Below, in pieces: positions 34,194-44,700 of a stretch of 64,000 bases of DNA. The translations under genes were made by a program, and so were the position numbers. Below the pieces are notes generated by a model, which did not search any database, was not told where the DNA came from, and worked only from the letters and a program-made list of their open reading frames with translations. The stretch is from the NCBI RefSeq assembly GCF_040183065.1, contig NC_091126.1, positions 147,338,204 through 147,402,203 on the forward strand, given 5' to 3'. The stretch comes from Periplaneta americana (lineage: Eukaryota; Arthropoda; Insecta; Blattodea; Blattidae). How positions within the stretch are numbered: the first letter of the stretch is position 1; each line of letters begins with the position of its first letter.

Positions 34194-34394
34194 ATGGTGA
34201 AACGAGCGTTGAGCGACTTTCGCCGATTTTGGAAGACACCGACACACTTGAACTGCCAACATAGAAGACAAAAATTCACACTCAATCACTTTCACCTTCA
34301 TCTTGACGGGATAATGAAAGCCTAAACTAACCTAATCTAAGTGCGTCGGTGTCTTCCAAAATCGGCGGAAGTCGCTCAACGCTCATTTAACCAT
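34194..34394. repeat. Foldback element with 56-bp arms
   Basis: 34194-34249 and 34339-34394 are inverted near-perfect copies (arms centred on GGAAGACACCGAC), separated by 89 bp. It may be a small foldback MITE or a hairpin source. No clear duplication was found at its ends. Confidence 0.75.
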
Positions 34395-34909
34395 ATACTG
34401 AATAATTCATTCTTTGAAATCCAACATTTCATAATAGTTACGTCTATGCCTAACCTAAAAATATTACGTATAATATTATAACTATTCTACTTACATTTTG
34501 GACATTTTTTTTCTTGTGTAGTCGAATTACCCGCACGCTTCCATGTATATTTCTTGCTTTTATTATCACAGAAGTGACAGAAGAAAAACAAATAGTTTAT
34601 TGTAATCAAAGAGTTTGTAATAATATATTACAAACTCTTTGATTGTAATTTAATATCGCCAATAACCTCACAAATAAACACAACGATCCAGAATCCCTTG
34701 CGTCTGAGCATGACAATCAGAGTTGCCAACCTGAACACGAGCGAGTCGGCTACAAACATCCCGAAATTCAGCTACGAAGACTGAAATTAAGCTACGCTCA
34801 AAACTTGAAGAATTTGTGTATATGATGTTCAATCTGCTGCGTTTAACGATGATTTCATTGCGCGTTATATTAATTTAATAAAAATAATTCGAAAGAGCTG
34901 CGAATACAA

Positions 34910-34936
34910 TTATTATTATTATTATTATTATTATTA

Positions 34937-34983
<47 letters not shown>
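34910..34983. repeat. (ATT)n microsatellite
   Basis: About 24 ATT units with one ATC interruption. Confidence 0.95.
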
Positions 34984-34986
<3 letters not shown>

Positions 34987-35286
34987 TGGGTTATTAATGT
35001 TAATGTTCATAGTAATCACTATTATTTAAAAAAAACGAAAAATCAATACATAGGCCTAATCAACACACTTCTATAGGTTTGGTAAAGCGTTGCTAACCCA
35101 CTCTACAAAGCATGCAGCGCTATAAAGAAGGGAAAGTACCGGTATTTATTAACTCACCTAATGAAATCTAGTTGATCCTTCTGATAACACTTGCTAACAC
35201 ATACAAAAAAAAGTCACAGTGTCCATGTGTTTACATATTTGTCTACGTATTTATAGGCACATATTTACAGTTACAATTTTGTAACA

Positions 35287-35478
35287 CTAACACACATTAA
35301 TGAAGCCATCAACCTCTTTTTCTTCCTGTTGTTCGTCACTTGGTCCTGCCTTAGGATATAACACTGACTTGTCATTGATCTTAGCATGCGATGATAACAG
35401 GAGATCAATCAGTGTGTTCGTAGCAAGCTTATTGCGTGGATTAATTCCTCTTGGATGATTGACACTCACTGTCAGAAC
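35287..35478 (-). CDS. Unknown coding-like segment inside the hAT-like element
   Basis: A minus-strand open segment reads SVNHPRGINPRNKLATNTLI, then KINDKSVLYPKAGPSDEQQE and an acidic end with a stop. Varied composition makes it look like real protein, preceded by an acceptor-like TTCTGACAG. A second coding-like piece starts at an ATG near 35741 (MSQQIGNEIDTVCVGRPGTS) and meets a GTGAGT donor, but its phase does not join the first directly. They could be captured host exons or remains of the element's own gene. Confidence 0.35.
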   Translation of the reverse strand, partial: VLTVSVNHPRGINPRNKLATNTLIDLLLSSHAKINDKSVLYPKAGPSDEQQEEKEVDGFINVC

Positions 35479-36529
35479 TCAAGATGAAATCACAACACAC
35501 TACACTAAACTGCACAAAAAAGTTACATTTACTAAGTAGGTCCTATCTTAGTGGAACTCGACTGACTGGAAATCAGACACATGTAAGACTGTTTTCCTTA
35601 TTTCCAGTATACTGACGGGGAAGACGCCATAAAAGGAAATAAATAATAATGAAACATAAGACTCACACATTTTGAAAACTGGACGTTCCCGGCCTTCCCA
35701 CGCATACAGTATCTATCTCATTGCCAATTTGTTGCGACATTTTGTGCAAAATGTTGTAGGCCTAAACACTGTATCATCAGAAGACCTTTCGTAAAGTGCG
35801 GTATGTCTGGAGATATTTTAGAGAACTTTAGAGATAGCCCTTATTCTTGAGTAATAAATAGAACCGAGGATCAATGTTATGATGTTTACAATGTTTTGCA
35901 CTAAGTGTCGCAATAAGTGGACAATTGGATAGATATGCGTGGGAACAGCCAGTTTTTAAAATCTAAGACGCTTAAGTTTCATTGTTATTTGAAGTCGGAG
36001 TACGGTTATTTTTGTGGAGTTGGCGACCCCTAATAAAAACTCTGCTGTGTGCCTGGAAGTTCACCAACAGAGGAACTGTCAGGTTACTGGTTTACTTTTG
36101 GTGGGTATGCGACCCCTAATAAACCGCCTGACGGGTGTCTGCAAATTCACGAGTACAGAAATTGTCAGCTAGGTAATAAACGCTATTCACATAACAGGAA
36201 AATAAAACTGAAAATAGCATGCTATCCTTGCCATAAATGTGGGTCACATTGTTCAGAATTCAGTCTGTGACACAAAGTTTCTACCGGTATATTTTCGTAA
36301 TTTTAATGAGGAAGTGAGGAAATTCTGGTGGGTATTAATGAGAAAATAAATTTGTTGAAAGAAAGTGTTTACACATAAAAGTAGAGTATTCACACATGGT
36401 CGCTCGATTGAATCTCAATTCGGCTACATTTTGACATTCGGCTACGACCATTCTGCTACAAGCTACATGACTAAAAATTAAGCTACGCTTAGCCGAATTC
36501 GGCCACGGTTGGCAACGCTGATGACAATT

Positions 36530-36925
36530 GCAAGTCTGCACCTGCGCAGTAACATTTACAGCATCGTGTAACATTTGCCAAAGGTAATACGCCGACTATA
36601 TATAACCACAGCATAGTCTTTTTTTTTTTTTTTTTTGCATTAGACAAACATAAAAGACCTAAGAGCGTACTCCACCCTCTAGCTTGGAACGACAACGTAC
36701 AAGACGAATACCAACTTGAACACTAAATAACCACTTGACTCTACACAAAGACAAGTCTATTAATGCACTAATAATGTTATTTCTCTGTTTCAGGGTCATC
36801 ACGTTATTGGCAGCATAGATGCATTGTTCCTATTGTAAACATTTTTTTTGTACCTTTAATGTATTTGTATTTTGAATAATGATTAAAACAAAACCTCCCA
36901 CCTGAACATATTCCGACCCCACTAT
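36530..36925. other. Unassigned stretch with a T17 tract
   Basis: A long T run at about 36619 could be the inverted poly(A) of a processed insertion. The following 36640-36780 sequence has no domain. Nothing more was seen. Confidence 0.35.
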
Positions 36926-36929
36926 AGCC

Positions 36930-37060
36930 AATTGGTTTGTCGTCAGCACGACATCTCATCCTGCTTTAGGTTTTTCCGTGGTTTCCCTTGAGCAATAAGG
37001 CAAATGTCGGGATGAGCCCTAAAAGAAATGGGCCACGGACCTCTTCCCTTCCCCCACTCT
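36930..37060 (-). repeat. Dispersed repeat shared with 61838-61980
   Basis: On the minus strand it reads GGTCCGTGGCCCATTTCTT and CTCATCCCGACATTTG. The same words in the same order occur on the plus strand near 61850-61930. It is a repeat family of at least 130 bp, possibly the body of another SINE. Confidence 0.65.
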
Positions 37061-37259
37061 TTCTCTTCTACTATCACAAAGAACTTGCTAATTTCTTAGA
37101 TAACAACCCTGAATTATGATAATAGGGCTAACGGCTTCGAAGCTGGGTACCTGGTTCTAATGAAGTGCACTGGTAGCAATCTAAACATGGGGGCATGAGA
37201 TAGTTACTCTGCCTGCCATTAAAAATTCACTTCACTAAATCCCCAAGGTTAAAAAAAAT

Positions 37260-38212
37260 ACTATATACAGTCGCGAAGCTCAATATGTAGTAAAAATGCA
37301 AACATGGGTAGTTGCCCACCACTAGGATCGCTACTATCGCCTCATCATCGCAGATCTCTCTCCTAGCAGACGACAAAATATGTTACACTTTCGTTGTCGT
37401 GTTCTTTTGGAAAAATTAACACCTTCCTTCCATTATTGAAATTTTAAATGCATAAAGTTAATTTATTATTTTAATGAAGTATATTGAATTTCACCATAAA
37501 CTCGAAGATACCTGCAAGAAATAAATTAATATAATTTTTGTTTGTGCAAAACGAACTGAAATTTACTATAATAGCTTCACTCATTCAAGATTATAGCGAT
37601 AATTAACTATGAAACCAATAAATATTAATTTACATTTCTCTTTACAACAATAATATTGGAAACATGAATTAATGGAGTAACTTACGTGTACAGGTACTTG
37701 TAGTGTAAGCTTACGTAGTTAACAAAGTGGGATGAGGTTAAGCAATAATAATCACACCAGAATTGGAAATAAAACGTGATCAATAAATTTTATTGTAACA
37801 GACTTTCTCTACGTCTCTAGTAAAGTAACAAATAAAAATAACAACAAAATTAACAGCTATAATTAAAAACATATCCTTTGAAAAAAAAAGTAGGCCTAAG
37901 CAATAATAATCCCACCAGAATTGAAAATAAAACGTGATCAATAAATTTCATTAAAACAAACTTAATTTTTCTACGTCTCTAGTAAAATATTATTATTCCA
38001 ATTATTGTATTTTAGCCATTAACATTTTCATTACAACCAATAACGAACATTTCACAAGCATCAATGTGAAATACGCAACGAGCTAGCACTCGATGGAAAT
38101 ACGACACAGTCCAAAGTCGACCGTGGACAGTCTATTGTTTCTAGTTGCTAACCGCTTGGAGCGCTTTATCGCGAGATTTGCAAAAAATCACCACAAGCTT
38201 CGCGACTGTACA
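37260..38212 (-). mobile_element. THAP-family transposon, inverted copy of a pair
   Basis: This copy matches 13342-14665 in reverse. It starts ACTATATACAGTCGCGAAGC without the outermost CACAGTCT bases and runs to the join at 38212. Its middle is deleted relative to the 13342 copy. It meets the next copy head-to-head so that the two form a large palindrome. Confidence 0.82.
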
Positions 38213-39354
38213 TCTACTATATACAGTCGCGAAGCTTGAGGTGATTTTTTGCAAATCTCGTGATAAAGCGCTCCAAGCGGTTAGCAACTAGAAACAATAG
38301 ACTGTCCATGGTCGACTTTGGATTTAGAGTGGACTGAGTCGTATTTCCATCGAGTGCTAGGTCGTTGCGTATTTCGCATTGATGCTCGTGAAGAAAAATC
38401 CTAACATCTATTTATTATTTTACTCCTAGATGCAAAAAGTGGTTAAGAAACAGCAGGAGGGAAGATCTAATGACAAAGAATGAAGCATATCTTTATAATA
38501 ATATAAATTTTTGCTCTCTTCATTTCGAAAACACAATTCATGAATGAAAACAGAGATAAATTAATCTGGAATGCAGTTCCAACTTTATTTGATGTTCCAA
38601 ATAAACCTGTTCTTTTATTACCTGCAGCTGAGAAACAAAAGCTTTGCACTAATTTCTACGTCTGTATCAGCTGATTCCTTGAATAATTGTACATTTTCAG
38701 ACAACTTAGGCCTACTTTTTTCAAAGGATATGTTTTTAATTATAGCTGTTAGTTTTGTTGTTATTTTTATTTGTTACTTCACTAGAGACGTAGAAAAAGA
38801 AAGTCTGTTACAATAAAATTTATTGATCACGTTTTATTTCCAATTCTGGTGTGATTAATATTGCTTAACCTCATCCCACTTTGTTAACTACGTAAGCCTA
38901 CACTACAAGTACCGGTACACGTTAGTTACTCCCATTAATTCATATTTCCATTATTATTGTTATTATATTGTTGTAAAGGGAAATGCAAATTAATATTTAT
39001 TGGTTTCATAGTTCATTATCTATAATCTTGAATGAGTGAAGCGATTATAGTAAATTTCAGTTCGTTTTGCACAAACAAAAATAATATTAACCTATTTCTT
39101 GCAGGTATCTTCGAGTTTATGGTGGAATTTAATATACTTCATTAAAATAATAAATGAACTTTATCCATTTAATATTTCAATAATGGAAGGAAGATGTTAA
39201 TTTTTCCAAAAGAACACGACAATGAAATATTTTGTCATCTGCTAAGAGAGATCTGTGATGATGAGGCGATAGTAGCGATCCTAGTGGTGGGCAACTACCC
39301 ATGTTTGCATTTTTACTACATATTGAGCTTCGCGACTGTATATAGTAGACTGTG
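38213..39354 (+). mobile_element. THAP-family transposon, forward copy of the pair
   Basis: It runs from CTACTATATACAGTCGCGAAG to the canonical right end TAGACTGTG at 39354. Besides family-specific end regions it keeps a transposase exon lacking in other copies (38433-38600). The outer flanks of the pair show no matching duplication, which fits the left copy having lost its end. Confidence 0.84.
38433..38600 (+). pseudogene. THAP-domain C-terminal exon in the transposon
   Basis: After an acceptor-like TTTTACTCCTAG, the plus strand reads CKKWLRNSRREDLMTKNEAY, then NFCSLHFENTIHE with the C-x2-H pair. After an in-frame TGA comes DKLIWNAVPTLFDVPNKP. W...R.DL, CSxHF and AVPTLF are the three conserved blocks of a THAP domain C-terminal half. 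Together with the C-x4-C half kept in the copy at 13577, this shows that the parent element encoded a full THAP zinc finger. No catalytic domain was seen downstream. Confidence 0.75.
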
Positions 39355-39362
39355 ATATAACG

Positions 39363-39491
39363 TAGCCACTGATCATAGACAAATAACTGATTAATCGGTG
39401 TCTATCAGTCCCGTAAAAGTAACCTGGCTACAACTCGGGCTAGTTTAGCACGCTCGTAGCGTGGGCTAGCGTGATGTCTATGCATAGCACC
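39363..39491. mobile_element. Harbinger-like MITE fragment
   Basis: The right end, inverse GGGTGCTATGCATAGACAT, and the inner CACGCTACGAGCGTGCTAA resemble the MITE at 39699-39878. The left end (GATCATAGACA) is more diverged. It stands directly next to the THAP element. Confidence 0.5.
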
Positions 39492-39698
39492 CTTACTGTA
39501 TAGCATAAAAATATAATATAAATTACGCAAAACCCATTTTCTGATGTGTTATCTTATGTCGTTTGCACACTTTGAACTTTTCTGCCGCTAGAGGGCTACT
39601 GTCGCGCCAGCTTTCAAATGTTGGCATATTTCATACTTATGAATTGCGCGATTGTAAGTATTAGACAGTGTTTAAACCTTGAAGGTATTAGGACATAA

Positions 39699-39878
39699 GG
39701 GTGTTATTCATAGACATTTCGCAGAACGCGCTACGAGCGTACTAAGCTAGCCCCGGCTATCCACTGGTTACTAGTACAGAATTCAAATCATATCCTATCG
39801 CTAACAGTGGTTTATGAATACGAAAAACGCTGATAATCCACTGAAAACCCGCGCTAAAAATATCTATGAATACGGCCC
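39699..39878. mobile_element. PIF/Harbinger-like MITE
   Basis: It is 180 bp with the ends GGGTGTTATTCATAGACATT and the inverse GGGCCGTATTCATAGATATT. The 3-bp TAA flanks (39696-39698, 39879-39881) match the TWA duplication of the superfamily. It has no coding content. Confidence 0.75.
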
Positions 39879-39997
39879 TAAAATTGTATTGCAATGGCTT
39901 CCCTAGATAAAATAAGAATATGTCCAGGGGTGCAGTCGTAAATAAAATAGTATCAAGGCGCTTCGCGAAAATTTTATTATTGCAAGTATAACAAAAA

Positions 39998-40001
<4 letters not shown>

Positions 40002-40074
<73 letters not shown>
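40002..40074. repeat. (ATT)n microsatellite
   Basis: About 24 ATT units. Confidence 0.95.
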
Positions 40075-40075
<1 letters not shown>

Positions 40076-40079
40076 CTTA

Positions 40080-40418
40080 TGTATAGCCTTTACATCAGAA
40101 TATTGGGAGTGTCACATAGATAATATAATGACGTCTTATATTGGTTTTGAAGAGTGACGCAAAATGTTTAGGCAAATGAGGCACTTAATATTTCTTTCAC
40201 ACTCACAAACAAAAATTTCGCTTCCATTGCGAACGAAGGTTTCTTTTCTTCACAATCGACACGGAATAACACGAATTCGATACAGAAATTGCGAAGGTAC
40301 AAGAGCCACTGATATTATCGTTCCTCTGTCATGCAGGGGGAGGGAATAGTGGAAGGGGTTGAAAGAGGAAACATTACGTCTTACAGTGCTAAATTCTCAC
40401 AAATGGACAATCGTGATA
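40080..40418. other. Unassigned stretch upstream of a MITE
   Basis: Short open frames at 40164-40349 and 40331 onward show no domain. The latter runs into the MITE. Confidence 0.35.
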
Positions 40419-40420
40419 TA

Positions 40421-41010
40421 CTGGGTGTTCAGTTCAAAGTGTGTCATGGCTCGCTGTATGCCGTCATGTGGCTAGCCGATGAGCCTAGAGAATTCAATCT
40501 TCCTACACTTCCGCAGAGGTGTATAACCTATGAGGCAGAGAAGTTGCCTAGCAAGTACGGCGTTCATTCTGAAGAGTACGTACCGATACGTACGGTAACG
40601 CCGGTAATGGCAGGAATGTGAACTGTTTGGAAATATGTACTGTCGGGATATGGGGAGAGGGTTAAGACGATTACTTACGTATTTGTTGACATTAACTTCG
40701 ACGGTAAACATGGACACGGAGCATTTGATTTGTGTTGTGGAATGTTACCGTACGCAACCGATGATAACAAATACCCTGCGTACGACTTGCCGGCGCAAAA
40801 CACAGTTCGAAAGAGGTTATGGTAGCACACAGACCGTACAGACCGCCATCTGTTGCTACGACGTTCAAGTTATACCGTACACGTTCTCAAGTTCAGATTG
40901 AAGAAAGCCTTAAATAATAGGCAACTTCTTTAACTTATAAGCTGAAACTCGCTTCAAATCGGTGACCCAAAATCAGTGACGTCATGACACAGTTTGAAAT
41001 GAACACCCAG
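40421..41010. mobile_element. Mariner-type MITE, copy 1
   Basis: Terminal inverted repeats of about 28 bp start CTGGGTGTTCAGTTC, and TA lies on both sides (40419-40420, 41011-41012). The interior is closely similar to copy 2 at 41866-42472 except for an indel of about 17 bp near 40639. Frames such as [19 protein letters not shown] are shared by both copies but are too short to be a transposase. It lies about 700 bp upstream of the protease start. Confidence 0.85.
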
Positions 41011-41014
41011 TAGA

Positions 41015-41276
41015 TTTATTTTATTTTATTGGGTTATTTTACGACGCTGTATCAACATATAGGTTATTTAGCGTCTGAATGATATGAAGGTGATAATGCC
41101 GGTGAAATGAGTCTGGGGTCCAGCACCGAAAGTTACCCAGCATTTGCTTTTATTGGGTTGGGGGAAAACCCCGGAAAAAACAACCTCAACCAGGTAACTT
41201 GCCCCGACCGGGATTCGAACCCGGGCCACCTGGTTTCGCAGTCAAACGCGCTGACCGTTACTCCACAGGTGTGGAC
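41015..41276 (-). repeat. tRNA-derived SINE with 13-bp target duplication
   Basis: It is the same family as 33794-34031: B-box GGTTCGAATCCCGG on the minus strand, and an AATAAAATAAA tail at the low-coordinate end. AACACCCAGTAGA is duplicated at 41002-41014 and 41277-41289. The target includes the last bases of MITE copy 1, so the SINE arrived after the MITE. Confidence 0.92.
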
Positions 41277-41682
41277 AACACCCAGTAGACAATGCTCAAG
41301 TGTGTATATCTAATGATAATGAGATGACATTATCAAGCAGTAATAAATTATTCATATCAGTCTTATTTTATAAGTATAAAAAGGAAACATTTCCTTGTAT
41401 ATCTTCAGCTGTCTTCAGAATAGTATTTGACATGATCAGTAACACGCAATAATTTAATATCTTTTGTTGAAACAAACTTAAGATTATAAGATTTCAATAT
41501 TCATTTTTTTTATCAGAACTGAAATCTCCAATGAGGTGTCATTTCTTTTATCTTAAAGGAAAATGCAGTACTTTCCTGTATAAAAAAAATTGAAATCTGT
41601 CGATGTATTGGAGATTATGCTCCCAAACAATGATTAGCATAGTTTAAAGCATAGTCGTAGAATATACCTACATTTGGCTCGG

Positions 41683-41715
41683 TATATAAAGACTACAACA
41701 CACCAGTCAATCAGT
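41683..41715 (+). promoter_or_regulatory. Core promoter of the protease gene
   Basis: A TATA box TATATAAAG (41683-41691) is followed by the initiator TCAGT (41711-41715), whose A lies 30 bp downstream, the expected distance. Transcription from 41713 gives a 5' leader of only about 23 bases before the ATG at 41736. Confidence 0.72.
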
Positions 41716-41735
41716 ATTCATCGAGAAAGAAGAAG

Positions 41736-41783
41736 ATGCCACTGCTTACAGTCCTTCTGCTCGTGTCAGCAACGACAGCAGAG
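41736..41783 (+). CDS. Protease exon 1: signal peptide
   Basis: It encodes [16 protein letters not shown], a hydrophobic signal peptide. The donor is GAG before GTAATG, phase 0. The frame stays open past the donor for 48 more codons, but that is intron and MITE sequence. Confidence 0.88.
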
Positions 41784-44700
41784 GTAATGGGTAGTTCTTG
41801 TAGTGGTTTTAGTAGTATTAATTTTATGTATGGCTTTTATGACTACATTTTTCGTGTATGTTATACTGGGTGTTCAGTTCAAAGTGTGTCATGGCTTGCT
41901 CTATGCCGTCATGTGGTTAGTCGATGAGCCTAGAGAATTCAATCTTCCTACACTTCCGCAGAGGTGTATTACTTATGTGCCAGAGAAGTTGCCTAGCATG
42001 TACGGCGTTCATTCTGAAGAGTACTTACCGATACGTACGGTGACGCCGGTAGTGGCAGGAATGTGAACTGTTTCGAAGCATGTACTGAGGTGAGTTTTTT
42101 TCTTACTGTCGAGATATGGGGAGAGGGTTAAGATGATTACTTACGTATTTGTTGACATTAATGTCGACGGTCAACATGGACACGGAGCATTTGATTTGTG
42201 TTGTGGAATGTTGCCGTACGCAAACGATGATAACAAATACCCTGCGTACGACTTGGCCTCGCAAAACACAGTTCGAAAGAGGTTATGGTAGCACACAGAC
42301 CGTACAGACCGCTATCTGTTGCTACGACGTTCAAGTTATACCGTACACGTTCTCAAGTTCAGATTGAATGCTTGATTAATAGGCAACTTCTCTGACATAA
42401 AAGCTGAAACTCGCTTCAAATCGCTGACTCATCAACAGTAACGTCATGACACACTTTGAAATGAACACCCAGTATTATACTACCGTACACTATAGGAACG
42501 AATAATAGTCCTTGTCAAAGTGAACTGAAATAATGCGTCTTTTACTTTTAATGAATTATTTAAAAAAATACATCTGCATGGATGTTACTGATAATAACGT
42601 GAATTTTTCCTCAGCGTAGACCACGGCACATGGAACTCGTATGTTTCAATGACAGATTAATTTAAAAAATGTGGAAAATGTAAAACATATCACACTTTTT
42701 CTGTATTCTCAATTCGATTACTTAAAGACTATTATGTACAAAGTTCTTAACCGTCTGTAGGGTTTGTGATAGCGAGAAGGTATGTGGTGATATAAGTCCT
42801 AGTTTTCTCATGTGATAGCGAGAAGGTATGTGGTGATATAAGTCCTAGTTTTCTCATGAGATTACCTGACACGCGCCTTACAGTTCAGAAAAAATTCAGA
42901 GATATATTACTACAACGTCTTTGGAGAAACCCAACCACGTAATCAGACGAAGATGGAATCGAAACTAATCCAACAGAAGACTCTTATCATTATTTCAATT
43001 CGCTCCCGTCTGAGCTGCGCAGCAGTGAGGTTTTCGCCTAATTACTTTTTAAAATAATGAAAGAGTTTTGAACATATTTTGATATTCCGAAAGAAGAATT
43101 ATCCGAAGTACATTTGTGTTGCCTTTACCATTTGGCAGGGGCGGCTCGTCCGTAAGAGCTGCGGAGCTGCAGAACTCCTTGCTTAGACAGGAAAATAAAA
43201 ATAATATTTATTTTAATTTGTAGAAGAATTGTTACAGCTTTTATTGGTAAATTGCTTTATATTACATCTGGCCGGGAATATGTACTATTATCTTATGCGT
43301 AATCTTTTTGCGCGTCGACTGTATTGGAATTGACACTGCATTCAAACTCGTCCTGGGATCTGCAGGGTGAGACAACTCATAGGGAGTGTGTTTTGCATGG
43401 TCAGGGGGTAGAGAGGTGAAGGGAAGCAGAGGGAAACTCCCGCTGTTTAAAACCCATATTTCGCTGCAGTGGCTTACAGAGCCAGGTGACAAGGGAAGAT
43501 CTTTCCTCCACTCCCACACCGCTATTGTAATGCTACGTCAAATGGCTTCTCTATACCCTTGAAACTTAATGACAAAATTTTTATTTTCTCTTCACACATT
43601 TACTGTTGTAGAATCTTATTGAGTTAGTATAACGAAATTAATATTCTCTTTTGCCATATTATTACGTATATATCCAGCCTCCAGCAGAACCTAATATTTG
43701 CCTTAACTCAAAATGATTGCACGAGTAGAATCCTTTTAACATAGCACGTAAAATACGAAAGAGACTTCTTTTCCACTTTTAGAACATTGCTTTGGTGTGA
43801 CGTCTTAGTACCGTAACTTAACCAGTGCAAATGTGCAAGCATGAGTGTGTGTGCATTACAGAATATTAATTTTATTTTTCTCAACTTTCCTTTGCGGAGA
43901 AGATTGATGTAATGAAGTGAAATTAAATGGTCGTTCGTTACCAGACTTAAATCTTACTCAAGCTTCATCCAGCCGAAATAGTGCATATATGTAAGGAAGT
44001 ATAACAATGAAATTTACGCTAAGCATTTGTGGTTACATGAATGTGAACAAAAATAAAACTTCTGTATTTTGTTTTCCTTGCCTCCTCTTCGGTGGTGATA
44101 CTGCATAGACTAGGAGTGGTGTGACAGATTTAGGACATTTGCCCCTAAAAATTCAAAAGCACGAATCTTCGCTGTCTCACCTGTTTCATTGGCAATGTTA
44201 GGCAAAACTAATATTGCTGCGCAACTAAGTGAAGCGAACAGAACAAACATTCTCAAACATAATCAAGAAATGAGAAAAAATCGTGAAATTATTTAAAAAA
44301 TATTGATTTTGTGGCCAATATGAACTTCCCCTTAGGGGACATGATTAACAACGATTCGAAGAACTTTGGTGTATTTCGTGAGTTGCTACAATTCGTGAGT
44401 AATCTAAACGAGCCTCTCAAAAATCATTTGGAAGATGCCACTGTTTATAGGTAGTTCTAAAACAATTCAGAATGAACTGGTAGATTGCATGTTGAGTGTC
44501 TGCCGATCTGAAATTCAGACTGAAATCGATGGTATTAGTTTTTTCTTTTTAGCGATTATGACAAATGATGCCACAGACATCTCCCAACTAAGTCAGGAAG
44601 TTTTGATTTTTCGATATGTAGTGCATTTATTTTTGTCCTATACTTATTACTAATGATATCAAGAAGTGAAATTTGTATGTACCAAAATCTACTGCAGCGC

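Larger units (their letters stand above)
34718..36520. mobile_element. hAT-like element, 1.8 kb
   Basis: The ends are CAGAGTTGCCAACC and the inverse of CAGCGTTGCCAACC, with the perfect 8-bp duplication ATGACAAT at 34710-34717 and 36521-36528. Subterminal blocks near both ends repeat AGCTACG and CGGCTAC words. Inside are an (ATT)n at 34910-34983, an ORF at 35287-35478 and a diverged 80-90 bp inverted repeat (about 35675-35757 and 35888-35968). No transposase was recognised, so it is non-autonomous. Confidence 0.8.

Noticed and set aside
41736-41927. Unspliced 63-residue protein
   Set aside because: The first 16 codons are exon 1 of the protease. The rest is intron and MITE sequence after a clear donor, and the splice phases of the six-exon model agree throughout.
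40331-42367. Paired small genes in the two MITEs
   Set aside because: The shared frames (for example [12 protein letters not shown]) lie within 28-bp inverted repeats and TA flanks. They are too short for a transposase and differ by indels between copies.
42765-42856. CRISPR array
   Set aside because: There are only two contiguous units without spacers, in an animal genome.
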